A DNA stretch of 64,000 bases from an uncultured Pseudomonadales bacterium (GCA_943788875.1 CALSSA010000001.1:186001-250000); one strand, 5' to 3'; shown: positions 45,296 through 55,500, numbered from the stretch's first letter. Translations and numbers: made by a program. The notes: generated by a model not told the origin, from the letters alone.

Positions 45296-47538
45296 CTGTC
45301 CAGAAGGTTATCGTCAATTATTTTTGGAGTTATGAAGATGAGTATTTCACGTTTTTCAATATTTCGCAGGTCATTTCTGAAAAGCTTACCTAAAAAAGGG
45401 ATATCCCCAAGCATCGGCACCTTCTCTGTTCCTTTAACTTCCTCTGTCTGAAAAATACCACCTAGTACCAATGTCTGTCCATCACCGACCAGGGCCTGGG
45501 TTTCAATCTGAGTAATATCAATAGAGGGCTCTCCAGTCGGGGTGAAAGCGCCCACAGAATCCTGAGAGACCAGCAGGTCCATAATAATGCGATTATCCGG
45601 GGTAATCTGCGGCGTCACTTCCAGCTGCAGCACTGCTTCTTTAAATTCAATACTGGTCGCACCACTGGAGGTTGCCTTCTGATAAGCGATCTCGGTACCA
45701 GACTTAATGACTGCCTGCTGCTTATCGCCTGTCAGCACCTTTGGCTGGGACACAATTTCACCATAGCCATCTGACTCAAGGGCACTGAGTTCAAGATCAA
45801 TCAAAAAGTTATCGGTCAGATAACCCAGACTAAAAGCGCCGGTAGGATTAGCGACACCAAGGTCCACAGCCAGGCTATCACCTAAGCCAAAATCGTAATT
45901 CTGCGTGACTGTAACAATATCATCTAGCGTAAATGGCAGCCCATCCGGGCCATCATCAACCTCTACCTCATCAGCCTGATAGGTAAATGACTCCACCACC
46001 CCAGCACCGGGGGCAAGCCCAGATCTACGGCCAGAAAAACCCAAACTGCGATCGCCATTGGCACTTGAAAACTGACCTCCAGATAGCTTGTCGAGTCCGG
46101 CCAGACCCCAGGTCACGCCCAGCTCTTTCTTAAAATCAGTATTGGCAATCACAATCCGCGCCTCAATCAACACCTGTTTGATTGGCACATCAATTTCACT
46201 GATCAGGCGTTTAAATTCATCAATCTTGTCTTCAGTATCAGTCAGAATAATCGTGTTGGTCCGCTCATCGACAATAGCGCTGCCCCGCTGAGACAGAATG
46301 CTAGTAGTGGCATTGCCCTCAGTGGCACCCCCGGACTGGCCAGACTGGGAGTCGTCGGCGGTAAACAGTTCAAATATCTCTGCCGCATCTGCATATTTAA
46401 TCCGCACAAAAGCGGTTTCCAATGGCGCCAGTTCCTGCAGCTGCTTATTGGCTTCTACCTGCAAACGCTCCTGCTCGGCAATCTCCGCCGCTGGGGCAAC
46501 CATCAACACATTGCCCTCTTGTCGCTTATCCAGCCCCTTAGCTTTAAGCACAATTTCCAGCGCCTGATCCCAGGGCACCTTATCGAGTCGCAGGGTAATA
46601 CTGCCGGTTACGGTGTCACTGGCCACCAGATTGAGTGAGGTAAAGTCAGCAATCAGCTGTAGTACGGAGCGCACTTCAATATCCTGAAAGTTGAGTGACA
46701 ACCGATCACCGGTAAAGTCGAATTTTTTGTTTTTCAGTTCCACCTCGGCCGCGGTCAATGGCTTGATGCTGACCATATACTGCTTATCTGCCTGATAGGC
46801 CAGATAATCATACTGACCCTCCGCCTCAATAGTCACTACGGTGGTAGAACCCTGCTGCACCGTATCAATAGCTGTTACTGGTGTAGCAAAATCAACCACA
46901 TCCAGCCGTCTATCCAGATGATCTGGCAGTTCTGTCTGATAAAACTCCAAACGAATTTTGCTGCCGGTTTTATTGATATCAATATTCACTGCCGGATCGC
47001 TGAGATCAAGCTTGATCAGGCCAGCTCCCGTAGCATCACGCCGAAAATCAACGCCAGTTAACGCTGCACTCAAATCAGCAAAATCGGTGCGCGTCTCATC
47101 GCCTCCCTCAGTATAGGTTGAAGCTATGGGCATAGCGCTGGTCTGGGCGGTTTTAGCCGCGCCCACTTTGACTAGTAAACGATCACCCTCAATGCGAGTG
47201 ACAAAGGGTGCCGATTCATTGAGATTAACAATTAATCTGGTTCGGCTACCATCAGATACCACTACTGCATCCCGGGCATTTTCAAATGACAGGGGGTATT
47301 TTTTCTTCGCTAACTGACTTTGTACGCCGGCAAAATCCAATACCAGTCGGGCTGGCTCAGCAATTTCATAGCTCTTGGGCTGCGTTGGCAGTTGCGAGAA
47401 CTGCAGGCTGATCTCAAACTGATCGCTGGATAGCGAGGTGAAATCTATATCGGTCACCCTGTTATCTGCAGCTGCTGCAGACCAGGAAAAACCATAGAGA
47501 ACCAGCACTAAAAAACAGTATTTAACTCGACTAATCAT
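45292..47538 (-). CDS. pilQ: Type IV pilus secretin PilQ
   Basis: A 748-residue outer-membrane secretin through which the pilus fibre exits. A signal peptide ends near WSAAAA (about residue 24). Two AMIN domains (about 28-130 and 155-260) bind peptidoglycan. The STN and N0/N1 domains follow (DIEVRSVLQLIADFTSLNLV, then IKYADAAEIFELF). The C-terminal secretin ring includes VLIEARIVIAN and LVLGGIFQTEEV. It lies 22 bases after pilP. Confidence 0.96.
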   Translation of the reverse strand: MISRVKYCFLVLVLYGFSWSAAAADNRVTDIDFTSLSSDQFEISLQFSQLPTQPKSYEIAEPARLVLDFAGVQSQLAKKKYPLSFENARDAVVVSDGSRTRLIVNLNESAPFVTRIEGDRLLVKVGAAKTAQTSAMPIASTYTEGGDETRTDFADLSAALTGVDFRRDATGAGLIKLDLSDPAVNIDINKTGSKIRLEFYQTELPDHLDRRLDVVDFATPVTAIDTVQQGSTTVVTIEAEGQYDYLAYQADKQYMVSIKPLTAAEVELKNKKFDFTGDRLSLNFQDIEVRSVLQLIADFTSLNLVASDTVTGSITLRLDKVPWDQALEIVLKAKGLDKRQEGNVLMVAPAAEIAEQERLQVEANKQLQELAPLETAFVRIKYADAAEIFELFTADDSQSGQSGGATEGNATTSILSQRGSAIVDERTNTIILTDTEDKIDEFKRLISEIDVPIKQVLIEARIVIANTDFKKELGVTWGLAGLDKLSGGQFSSANGDRSLGFSGRRSGLAPGAGVVESFTYQADEVEVDDGPDGLPFTLDDIVTVTQNYDFGLGDSLAVDLGVANPTGAFSLGYLTDNFLIDLELSALESDGYGEIVSQPKVLTGDKQQAVIKSGTEIAYQKATSSGATSIEFKEAVLQLEVTPQITPDNRIIMDLLVSQDSVGAFTPTGEPSIDITQIETQALVGDGQTLVLGGIFQTEEVKGTEKVPMLGDIPFLGKLFRNDLRNIEKREILIFITPKIIDDNLLDR

Positions 47539-47560
47539 TTTATCTTCCCTAATGAGTTGA

Positions 47561-48091
47561 TCACTCTTCGTTCATGGCCAATGTTCTGGGCCGGTTAATC
47601 CATCCACCACTACCGTCGGGAACCGTTTCCAAAACTTCCAGTTCGAGACTATCAATCTGGGTAATTCTGCCAAAGTTCCGGCCCAGATAATTACCATGGG
47701 TCACCCTGTGTATTCTGCCCTCTCCATCGTTTATCAATACCCATATCTGCTGATCGCGACTGAGAGTCCCAACCATCGACAAAGCACTGTAATTAAACAG
47801 TTCTAAAGGTTCACGCTGCCTGACCTGATCTGGCTCTGCTACGGCGGCACCGGATAGTCGGCCATGACCGGTATCGAGCAATGGCGCCTCAAAAGGGCTG
47901 CGCATGGCCAGCGCTGAGTAATTAAATCGCTCTGCTGGAGGATAGGTCGGCAGGGGCTCAATACTGCCCTGAGGGGCCGCCCGGGACTTAGCCATCATGG
48001 CATCGAGATCATCAAATTGGCTTTCTGAAGAGCAGCCACAGATCATCGCAGCAGCACAGATAACCAGCAGTTTTGTAAGTGCAGCTGCCAT
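47561..48091 (-). CDS. pilP: Type IV pilus assembly lipoprotein PilP
   Basis: A 176-residue lipoprotein with a lipobox ICGC near residue 19. The middle is proline-rich and disordered (EPLPTYPPAERFNYSALAMR). The C-terminal beta domain (about 90-170) binds the N0 domain of PilQ, with QIWVLINDGEGRIHRVTHGN in it. The ATG at 48091 shares bases with the pilO stop (TGATG), so translation is coupled. It links the inner-membrane PilMNO complex to the secretin. Confidence 0.93.
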   Translation of the reverse strand: MAAALTKLLVICAAAMICGCSSESQFDDLDAMMAKSRAAPQGSIEPLPTYPPAERFNYSALAMRSPFEAPLLDTGHGRLSGAAVAEPDQVRQREPLELFNYSALSMVGTLSRDQQIWVLINDGEGRIHRVTHGNYLGRNFGRITQIDSLELEVLETVPDGSGGWINRPRTLAMNEE

Positions 48092-48699
48092 CAATGAGTC
48101 TCCTCTTTATATCTATAGGTCTTGGCCTCAATCACCATATTGAGCAGCGAGCCATTGCCCGCCTCTATGGCATAGTCATGCAGAGTGACGATTCTTGAGA
48201 GCGCGGCAACGCCGCTGACAAATGAGCCAAAATCATGATAGTCACCAGCGACATCAATCCTGATCGGCAATTCAATATAGAACTCAGAAACGTTTTCCGG
48301 CTGCAGGGAGATCGCTTTCATACTCAAACCGCTGGCATGGGCTACCTCAGTGATATCTTCCAGCAGACCTGGTACCTCGGTTTCCTTGGGTAGCTGCTGG
48401 AGCAGAGCACCAAAGGTTTCATCCAACTCCACCATCTGCTGGCGGTAGGCCTGCAAATTAGCTGCCTGAAAAGCCTTGCTCTCGTACTGCTGCAGCAAAC
48501 TCGCCTCTTTGGTACTGGCCGTCTGGTACTGATGACGCAACTCTTTAACCTTAACTAGGTAGCCAGTGAGCAAGACAAGAATACATACCAGCACCAGCAA
48601 CACGGTCTTTACCGATGCCGGCCATACACCAATCTGCTGTATATCCAGATCGGCAAAATCAATATCCTTAAGTTCCTTTACGCTGTCTTGAAATGACAT
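48091..48699 (-). CDS. pilO: Type IV pilus assembly protein PilO
   Basis: A 202-residue bitopic protein: a short cytoplasmic N-terminus, one membrane helix (about residues 27-48, VKTVLLVLVCILVLLTGYLV), a coiled coil (about 50-95) and a ferredoxin-like periplasmic domain. The stretch LLQQLPKETEVPGLLEDITE is typical of PilO. It pairs with PilN. The gap of 36 bases from pilN is the longest inside the cluster. Confidence 0.94.
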   Translation of the reverse strand: MSFQDSVKELKDIDFADLDIQQIGVWPASVKTVLLVLVCILVLLTGYLVKVKELRHQYQTASTKEASLLQQYESKAFQAANLQAYRQQMVELDETFGALLQQLPKETEVPGLLEDITEVAHASGLSMKAISLQPENVSEFYIELPIRIDVAGDYHDFGSFVSGVAALSRIVTLHDYAIEAGNGSLLNMVIEAKTYRYKEETH

Positions 48700-48735
48700 A
48701 TCATCCCTGCCTATTGTTTAAAAACCTCAGATGGG

Positions 48736-49293
48736 CTAGATTTCGTCCGTTGCCGGCGTCTCAATAGCTATCTGTAAATCAAATACACTGCCCTGATCAC
48801 CCAGCTCATCATTTTGTTCCACCTTGGCCAGGTTGGGGTTCTGATATTTGCCGGATTTATCCAGATTCCTCATCAACGATGAGATGCGGTTGTTAGATTC
48901 AGCGAATCCGGACATTTTTATCTGGCCAGCCACTCGATCCAATTCCGACAAATAAATACCGTCTGGAATGGCGCGCACCAACTCATCAAATATCTTAACA
49001 ATCTCCGACCTGGTACCCTGCAGATCTTGAATCACCTTCATGCGCAGAATCATTTCTTGTTTTTTGTTTCTAAGTTCGCTGATCTCAGCAACTTTTTTAT
49101 CCATCTCGGCAATGCTGCTTTGCAGATAGGCATTGCGCTGGTTTTGCTCTTCCACTGCAGAGCCAGCCAGACTAATCCACAGGGAAATCAGTATTATTGA
49201 CGTCAGTGCGACCAGCCCCAGCTTGCCCAGATAATCTCTTTTTAGTTGCTCTCGTGATTCCTCGCGCCAAGGCAAAAGATTGATTTGCGACAT
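48736..49293 (-). CDS. pilN: Type IV pilus assembly protein PilN
   Basis: A 185-residue bitopic protein starting with the PilM-binding motif INLLPWREE. One membrane helix (about 22-44) leads to a coiled coil with KKVAEISELRNKKQEMI and a periplasmic domain. It recruits PilM to the membrane and forms dimers with PilO. Its ATG overlaps the pilM stop. Confidence 0.95.
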   Translation of the reverse strand: MSQINLLPWREESREQLKRDYLGKLGLVALTSIILISLWISLAGSAVEEQNQRNAYLQSSIAEMDKKVAEISELRNKKQEMILRMKVIQDLQGTRSEIVKIFDELVRAIPDGIYLSELDRVAGQIKMSGFAESNNRISSLMRNLDKSGKYQNPNLAKVEQNDELGDQGSVFDLQIAIETPATDEI

Positions 49294-50360
49294 TATTGAA
49301 AACTCCTCAACGCCAGCCCCACCGCCAGCATCATTGCCGGTCCGTCATTGGCCAGCGCAGAGCGATTGATGCTGCTATTGATCTGCATATTGGCCAGTAG
49401 ATTGGCTACCTCAGTGGGCACAGACAGAGAGGCCTCGACATCCGCAACCAGCCCTTCGATGGCAGAGACACCACCGGCCAGGAACAGCTGATCGATATAA
49501 TTGTAATGACTGGAGGAATAAAAGAACTGTAGAGATCTGCTTATATGTTGGACTAAAGATTCTTTAAATGGAGCCAGCACCTCTGACTCATAATCCTCTG
49601 GCAACCCGCCTTTGCGTTTGGCCTCACCGGCCTCTTCCCAAGATAGTCCATAGCGCCGCTGAATTTCTTCGGTAAGCTGTTTACCGCCAAACAATTGCTC
49701 TCGGGAATAGATAGTCTTGCCATCCATCAACACTGTAAAAGTAAACATGGTGGCACCAATATCAGCGATTGCTATCACCTGATCACTGCCCTGATCCAGC
49801 CGATCCTCCATCAGGGCATAGGCGCGTTCAATGGCAAAGCCTTCGACATCCACCACCTTGGGGTTGAGCCCTGCGCTTTCCAGCGCCTGGCGTCTATGCT
49901 CTACGTTCTCCTGCCGGCAGGCGGCAAGAAGAACCCTGACCAGATCCTGATTACTCTCCACCGGGCCAATAACATCAAAATCAAAGGCCACTTCTTCCAT
50001 CGGATAGGGAATATATTGATCTGCCTCGACCTCAATCTGCATTTCCAACTGCAAATCTGTGAGTCCGGCGGGCAATTCAATCTCTTTAGTAATCACAGAG
50101 GAGCCAGAAACGGCCACTGCGGTGTCAGTCAGTTTGGTGCCAGATTGGTTAACCAGCCGCTCTACTGTCCTGGCCAGAGCCTCTACATCGGCAATATTTT
50201 TCTCGACCACTGTGTTCTCAGGCAGCGGCATCACTCTGTAGGCCTCGACTTTATAGCCGTCGGCAGACTGACTCAGCTCGATTAATTTGACTGCAGAAGA
50301 CGAGATATCCAGCCCCAACATGGGTTGTGCCGGTTTTGTTAAGAAATCTAAAAGTCCCAT
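49293..50360 (-). CDS. pilM: Type IV pilus assembly protein PilM
   Basis: A 355-residue cytoplasmic actin-like ATPase with FtsA fold. MLGLDISSSAVKLIELS is the first phosphate loop and AIADIGATMFTFTVL the second. LAGGVSAIEGL near residue 295 binds adenosine. It is first in pilMNOPQ and divergent from the PBP1A gene, 137 bases away. That divergence (ponA/mrcA) is the usual gammaproteobacterial order. Confidence 0.96.
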   Translation of the reverse strand: MGLLDFLTKPAQPMLGLDISSSAVKLIELSQSADGYKVEAYRVMPLPENTVVEKNIADVEALARTVERLVNQSGTKLTDTAVAVSGSSVITKEIELPAGLTDLQLEMQIEVEADQYIPYPMEEVAFDFDVIGPVESNQDLVRVLLAACRQENVEHRRQALESAGLNPKVVDVEGFAIERAYALMEDRLDQGSDQVIAIADIGATMFTFTVLMDGKTIYSREQLFGGKQLTEEIQRRYGLSWEEAGEAKRKGGLPEDYESEVLAPFKESLVQHISRSLQFFYSSSHYNYIDQLFLAGGVSAIEGLVADVEASLSVPTEVANLLANMQINSSINRSALANDGPAMMLAVGLALRSFQ

Positions 50361-50497
50361 TACTTAGTTATCATCCTTTATTTTTGCGGCCAACCGTGGC
50401 GAGAAGCGACATTAACAATGTTTCAACAGTCTGCAAATGATGCACTTCACATTCTCTACACCTTATAATAGACGCTGATTATTACGGTGCCTGAAAA

Positions 50498-52999
50498 ATG
50501 CGGTCCACAAGTAAACGTAAATTACTAAAATCTCTGGCAATTCTCTCTGTGCTGGGTGCCGGGGGATTCCTTGTCGTGGCCTCCTGCCTCTATCTGTACC
50601 TTAGCCCAAAACTGCCATCAGTCGAGGAACTAAAGGAGATCGAGTTACAAATTCCACTGCGAATTCATTCACAAGATTTGAAAGTTATTGCTGAGTTTGG
50701 TGAAAAGAAGCGTTCGCCCGTGCGTTTTGATGAAATACCTCAACCGATGATCGACGCATTTCTTGCTGCAGAGGACGACAGCTTTTTTGAACATCGAGGC
50801 ATCGTGATTTCTGGTCTGGCGCGCGCGGCCATGGAGTTGGTTACCACAGGTTCCATTCGCAGTGGCGGCAGCACCATCACTATGCAGGTGGCACGAAATT
50901 TTTTCCTCAGCAAACGTCAAGAATTTACCCGTAAATTTAATGAGATACTGCTGTCCTTTAGAATTGAGGAAGAACTCAGCAAACAGGAGATCCTGTCTCT
51001 TTATACCAATAAGATTTATTTCGGCAAAAGAGCTTACGGCGTAGGTGCTGCAGCTCAGGTTTACTATGGCAAAACTCTGGATCAGTTAACCTTGGCTGAG
51101 ATTGCCACCATCGCCGGGCTACCCAAGGCGCCATCAAGATACAATCCCCTTGCCAATGCGGAGCGGTCTCTGGAACGCCGCAATTGGATACTAGGGCGCA
51201 TGTTAGGGCTGGGTAATATTGATCAGGACCAGTACAACCAAGCCATTGCCGAGATTGACAATGCCAGCTACCACGGCTCTATTTCCGAATTAGATGCCGC
51301 CTATGCAGCAGAGATGGTGCGTCAGGAAGTGGTAGAGAAGTTCGGCCTCAGAGCCTACACCGAAGGCTACACTGCAATTACTACATTGGACTCCAAGCTA
51401 CAGAGCGCCGGTGTCAAAGCACTGCAGGCGGGCATTATGGCCTATGACCAGCGCCATGGTTACAGGGGCACTGAACAAGCCGCAGTAGCAGAAGAAGAAT
51501 GGGAGCAGACCTTGCGCGGCGCCACAATATATGGCGGTCTGGAACCTGCCATTGTGACCGACGTTGCCGATGATCATCTGCTGCTGCTCACCAGAGATGG
51601 CCTATCAGTGCCTTTAAACTGGGCCGACGGCCTGGAAAATCTGCGACTGTATAAAACCGTCAATGCCCGCACCGCACCTATAGCTTCTGCTGCAGAGCTG
51701 TTTTCCCGGGGTGATCTGATTCGTATCCAGCGTCATGCCGATACCAGTATCAGCCTTGCACAGCTGCCACTGGCACAGGCTGCAATGGTGGCTCTGGCAC
51801 CAGAAAATGGTGGCATAAAGGCTATTGTAGGCGGGTTTGATTATCGCCAGAGCCGCTTTAATCGAATTACTCAGGCAACTCGTCAGCCCGGGTCGAACTT
51901 TAAGCCCTTCATCTATGCCACCGCGCTTAAAAATGGCTTTACCACTGCATCCATTATTAATGATGCTCCAGTCGTCTTTGATGACAATAAACTGGAAGAG
52001 ACCTGGCGCCCGGAAAATGATGGCGGTAAATTCTATGGTCCCACACGATTGCGTGAAGCTCTGTACAGATCGCGCAACCTAGTGTCCATTCGCCTGCTGC
52101 GTCGCATGGGTATCGACCGAACATTAGAAAGCCTGCAGTCCTTTGGTTTCGACACCAGTGAAATGCCTCTGGATCTCAGCCTCGCCCTTGGCAGTCACGC
52201 ATTGACTCCCCTAGAGATAGCTCGGGGTTACGCGGTATTTGCCAACGGTGGTTATCTAGTCAAACCCCATATTCTGGATAAAGTCATCGACCGCGACGGC
52301 AATGTTATCTACCAGTCCAATCCGGAGACTGTGTGCGACCCCTGCGAAACTGATGCCGTTGCCAGCAATGAGCCAGAATCACAAAATATTGACCTGCAAC
52401 TCGAAGAGCTGCTGAATAATCTGGCCCAGGAGTCTCTGCTGCAGGATGAACAGGACAGCTGGGAGGCCATAGCTCAGGCATTGCAAAATAGTAAAAAGGC
52501 AGAGATGATTCCCGCCAAACAGGTGCTTGATAAAAAGACCGTATTCCTTATCGACTCTATGCTCAAAGATGTTATTTTGCGCGGTACTGGCACCAAGGCA
52601 AAAAAGCTCAATCGCTCTGATCTGGCAGGCAAAACAGGCACCACTAATGGTCCCAGAGACGCCTGGTTCTCAGGTTACTCACCCCATCTAGTTGCCACTG
52701 CCTGGGTTGGCTTCGACGACAACTCGTTGCTGGGCCGCAATGAATATGGCGGCTCCTCCGCCCTGCCAGTCTGGATTGAGTTTATGGGAGCAGCTCTGGC
52801 AGACAAACCGCCAATACAGCGGCCCCAGCCCAATGGCATTGTGATGGTCAAGATTGATGCCAAAACCGGAAAGCGAGTAGCACCCAACCAAACCGGTATT
52901 TTCGAATTCTTTAAAACCGAAAATGTACCTGCACTGCCAGACGCAGGTAGCTCAAAAGGGCCGAATAACCAGAGTCCACTGCCGGAGGATCTATTTTGA
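50498..52999 (+). CDS. mrcA: Penicillin-binding protein 1A
   Basis: An 833-residue bifunctional peptidoglycan synthase. One N-terminal membrane helix (about 10-33) precedes the glycosyltransferase with Glu92 in AAEDDSFFEHRG. An OB-like insert (about 320-420) follows. The transpeptidase has Ser466 in PGSNFK, SRN near residue 527, and K712-T-G-T. An acidic insert at about 610-670, with a CDPC pair, sits before the last motif. It overlaps the next gene by 4 bases. Confidence 0.96.
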   Translation: MRSTSKRKLLKSLAILSVLGAGGFLVVASCLYLYLSPKLPSVEELKEIELQIPLRIHSQDLKVIAEFGEKKRSPVRFDEIPQPMIDAFLAAEDDSFFEHRGIVISGLARAAMELVTTGSIRSGGSTITMQVARNFFLSKRQEFTRKFNEILLSFRIEEELSKQEILSLYTNKIYFGKRAYGVGAAAQVYYGKTLDQLTLAEIATIAGLPKAPSRYNPLANAERSLERRNWILGRMLGLGNIDQDQYNQAIAEIDNASYHGSISELDAAYAAEMVRQEVVEKFGLRAYTEGYTAITTLDSKLQSAGVKALQAGIMAYDQRHGYRGTEQAAVAEEEWEQTLRGATIYGGLEPAIVTDVADDHLLLLTRDGLSVPLNWADGLENLRLYKTVNARTAPIASAAELFSRGDLIRIQRHADTSISLAQLPLAQAAMVALAPENGGIKAIVGGFDYRQSRFNRITQATRQPGSNFKPFIYATALKNGFTTASIINDAPVVFDDNKLEETWRPENDGGKFYGPTRLREALYRSRNLVSIRLLRRMGIDRTLESLQSFGFDTSEMPLDLSLALGSHALTPLEIARGYAVFANGGYLVKPHILDKVIDRDGNVIYQSNPETVCDPCETDAVASNEPESQNIDLQLEELLNNLAQESLLQDEQDSWEAIAQALQNSKKAEMIPAKQVLDKKTVFLIDSMLKDVILRGTGTKAKKLNRSDLAGKTGTTNGPRDAWFSGYSPHLVATAWVGFDDNSLLGRNEYGGSSALPVWIEFMGAALADKPPIQRPQPNGIVMVKIDAKTGKRVAPNQTGIFEFFKTENVPALPDAGSSKGPNNQSPLPEDLF

Positions 53000-53679
53000 T
53001 TCAGGCCTGGGCTGATAACTTTGACTGGCAAAGCATTGATACCGTGCTACTGGATATGGACGGCACCTTGCTGGATCTCAACTTTGATACCTTCTTCTGG
53101 CTGCATCATCTACCCAAGCGCTATAGCCAGCAACACCAGCTTGAGCCATTGGCGGCTACTGCAGATGTGCACCAGCGACTAGTCGCCAAACGTGGCACTC
53201 TAGATTGGTACTGCACCGACTTCTGGTCCCGGGAGCTCAATGTGGATATTGTTGCCCTAAAACAGGAAATCAAACACCTTATTGGCGAAAGGCCCCAAGC
53301 TCTGGCCTTTCTCAAGGCTCTGGGCAATATCAATAAGCAGCGTATTTTGGTCACCAATGCCCACCGCGACAGTGTTGAGATCAAATTTGCGGTTACCGGA
53401 ATTGAGCCATTGCTGGATCAGGTGATTACTTCCCATGACTACGGCTATGCCAAAGAAGATCAGAGGTTCTGGCAGCAACTTCAGCGCAGCACCGGTTTTG
53501 ACCCACAAAGAACATTGTTTATTGATGATTCAAAACCAGTACTGAACTCAGCCCGAGACTATGGTATCCAGCATCTACTGGCCATTGAGACGCCAGACAG
53601 CCAACAGCCCCCTGCGCCGGATCACGGCTATCCCGCCATCGGCCAATTCGAACAGATTTTGGGTCTAGATCATGGATAA
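52996..53679 (+). CDS. yrfG: HAD-family nucleotidase, YrfG-like
   Basis: A 227-residue HAD phosphatase. LLDMDGTLLDLNFDTFFWLH holds both catalytic aspartates and the YrfG-type extension. VTNAHRDS is motif II and FIDDSKPVLNSA motif IV. E. coli YrfG dephosphorylates GMP and IMP. It begins at TTG (52996) overlapping the mrcA stop, with GGAGG 7 bases ahead. mrcA-yrfG-hslR-hslO is also the E. coli order. Confidence 0.92.
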   Translation: MIQAWADNFDWQSIDTVLLDMDGTLLDLNFDTFFWLHHLPKRYSQQHQLEPLAATADVHQRLVAKRGTLDWYCTDFWSRELNVDIVALKQEIKHLIGERPQALAFLKALGNINKQRILVTNAHRDSVEIKFAVTGIEPLLDQVITSHDYGYAKEDQRFWQQLQRSTGFDPQRTLFIDDSKPVLNSARDYGIQHLLAIETPDSQQPPAPDHGYPAIGQFEQILGLDHG

Positions 53680-54055
53680 CAACGATAAGGTGCGTATCGA
53701 TAAATGGCTGTGGGCTGCTAGGTTTTATAAAACTCGCGGGCTCGCCAAAGCGGCTATTGAGGGAGGCAAGGTACAGATTGATGGACAAAAATCCAAGCCT
53801 AGCCGACCAGTGGAGCTCGGCATCCATATGAGTATTCGTCAGGGATTAGATACCAAGATCGTTGAGGTTATTGCCATCTCCGCACATCGCCGAGGCGCCC
53901 CGGAGGCACAGGCGCTCTATCGCGAAACCGAAGACAGTATTGCCCAGCGAGAAAAGCTCGCTGCTGAGCGCAAGGCATTTAATGTCTCCACCCCCGCCAG
54001 CGAGCGCCCCAACAAAAAACAACGCCGACAAATTCACCGCTTTTTAAGCAATTAA
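53672..54055 (+). CDS. hslR: Heat shock protein 15, ribosome-associated
   Basis: A 127-residue S4-domain protein (VRIDKWLWAARFYKTRGLAK at the start). It binds free 50S subunits carrying a nascent chain and helps recycle them. The C-terminus is basic (RPNKKQRRQIHRFLSN). It overlaps yrfG by 8 bases. Confidence 0.95.
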   Translation: MDNNDKVRIDKWLWAARFYKTRGLAKAAIEGGKVQIDGQKSKPSRPVELGIHMSIRQGLDTKIVEVIAISAHRRGAPEAQALYRETEDSIAQREKLAAERKAFNVSTPASERPNKKQRRQIHRFLSN

Positions 54056-54092
54056 AGCTGCTACAAAGCCATATTGCAGTACAATGCCCGCC

Positions 54093-54962
54093 ATGAATGA
54101 TCACGACAGCAGACAGCGATTTCTTTTTGATGGCACCGATATCCGAGGAGAAATTACCTCCCTGGCTACCAGCTATCAAACCCTGGTCGCCCAACAACAG
54201 TATCCAGAACCCGTCGCCAAACTCTTCGGTGAATTTCTGGTCGCCGCCAGCCTGCTCAGCGCGACCTTGAAATTCTCTGGTATTGTTACGATTCAAGCCA
54301 TGGGCAATGGTCCGCTGAGTGCAATAATGGCGGAATGCTCCCAGGGCACTAAATTGCGCGGCATTGTGCGCGGCAACTTCGACGCCGCCAGCAAAGCCAA
54401 ATGTCTGCAAGACTTTCTCGGCAATGCCAGCCTCGCCATTACCATTGAACCTGAGGGCGGCGAGCGCTATCAGGGCATTGTGCCCATGGATGCAGACAAT
54501 CTTAGCGGCTGTCTGGAGCATTATTTTAACCAGTCGGAACAGCTGCCAACTCAGATAAAAATCAGCGCCGATAAACAGCTTGCCACCGGTGTGCTGGTGC
54601 AGCAGATGCCCAACCGCGATACAGCGGAAAAGGTTGCCGCCGACTGGGCTCATATCTCAGCGCTGATGCAAACATTGCAGGCCGAAGAGCAGCTGAGCCT
54701 GTCCCATACAGAGCAGCTGTACAGATTATTCCACGAAGACGGGGTGCGCCTGTTCGAGCCAGAGGCACTGCATTTTTTCTGCAGCTGCTCGCGGCAGCGA
54801 ACCGAGCAGGCATTAATTTCACTGGGCTCAGAGGAAATCTACGATATCTGCAAAGAGCGGGGCTCAGTGCAGATTACCTGTGAATTCTGTAGCGAGCAAT
54901 ATGAGTTCCACAAAAACCATGTGGATGATATGTTTAATAAACCACCGCCCATCATTCACTAG
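54093..54962 (+). CDS. hslO: Redox-regulated chaperone Hsp33
   Basis: A 289-residue cytoplasmic holdase switched on by oxidation. The C-terminal zinc cysteines are in CSCS (Cys-x-Cys) and CEFC (Cys-x2-Cys). Oxidation forms two disulfides, releases zinc and exposes the binding surface. MNDHDSRQRFLFDGTDIRGE is the usual N-terminus; a second ATG lies 9 bases upstream. It follows hslR by 37 bases and a strong terminator follows it. Confidence 0.96.
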   Translation: MNDHDSRQRFLFDGTDIRGEITSLATSYQTLVAQQQYPEPVAKLFGEFLVAASLLSATLKFSGIVTIQAMGNGPLSAIMAECSQGTKLRGIVRGNFDAASKAKCLQDFLGNASLAITIEPEGGERYQGIVPMDADNLSGCLEHYFNQSEQLPTQIKISADKQLATGVLVQQMPNRDTAEKVAADWAHISALMQTLQAEEQLSLSHTEQLYRLFHEDGVRLFEPEALHFFCSCSRQRTEQALISLGSEEIYDICKERGSVQITCEFCSEQYEFHKNHVDDMFNKPPPIIH

Positions 54963-54988
54963 CAGCTGCACTAGTTTTAACCGGCCAT

Positions 54989-55022
54989 AAAAAAACCGCA
55001 CTCCGAAAGAGCGCGGTTTTTT
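54989..55022 (+). terminator. Bidirectional terminator
   Basis: A nine-base stem with one A-C mismatch (ACCGCACTC with GAGCGCGGT) and loop CGAAA is flanked by an A run on the left and a T run on the right. It lies 26 bases past hslO and about 46 bases past the end of the convergent cytochrome gene, so it can stop transcription from both sides. Confidence 0.8.
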
Positions 55023-55068
55023 GTATCAGGGATTTTTATATGCCTGATACTGGTCTTTTAAATGACTG

Positions 55069-55500
55069 TTACTTACTGTTATCCAGAAGATAATCAATGG
55101 CTGCAATCACTTCCTCATCAGAGCAATCCATGCAGGTGCCGCGGGCCGGCATGCCATTAATACCATTGATGGCATTGGTATAAACAGTCTCGATACCTTT
55201 CTCCAGGCGTGCAGCCCAAGCTCCAGCATCTCCGAACATAGGCGCACCAGCTACACCGGAATTGTGACAGGCCATGCAGTTTCTATTGTAAATAGCATCC
55301 CCTGCGCGGGCCGAACCACCAGAAGAGACTGCGACAGCAGCCACAACCTGACCGGCTTTAACCACATGACCAGCTGGTGCAATACGCTCTGCTACGGCCT
55401 GCTCTTGAGCTGCGGTGAGCTCTTGATTCTGTTTAGCACTACAACCCCAGAGCATGGCACAGGAAATTGTGATTAATGCGAAAATTCTTAAGTGGCTCAT
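55069..55500 (-). CDS. Cytochrome c5-family lipoprotein
   Basis: A 143-residue small c-type cytochrome. A lipobox LWGC near residue 20 suggests anchoring in a membrane facing the periplasm. The heme site is CMACH in NRNCMACHNSGVAGAPMFGD. The extra CMDCSDEE pair near the end forms the disulfide known from cytochrome c5. The start at 55500 has GGGAGC upstream. The redox partners are not evident. It is 90 bases from trpS. Confidence 0.9.
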   Translation of the reverse strand: MSHLRIFALITISCAMLWGCSAKQNQELTAAQEQAVAERIAPAGHVVKAGQVVAAVAVSSGGSARAGDAIYNRNCMACHNSGVAGAPMFGDAGAWAARLEKGIETVYTNAINGINGMPARGTCMDCSDEEVIAAIDYLLDNSK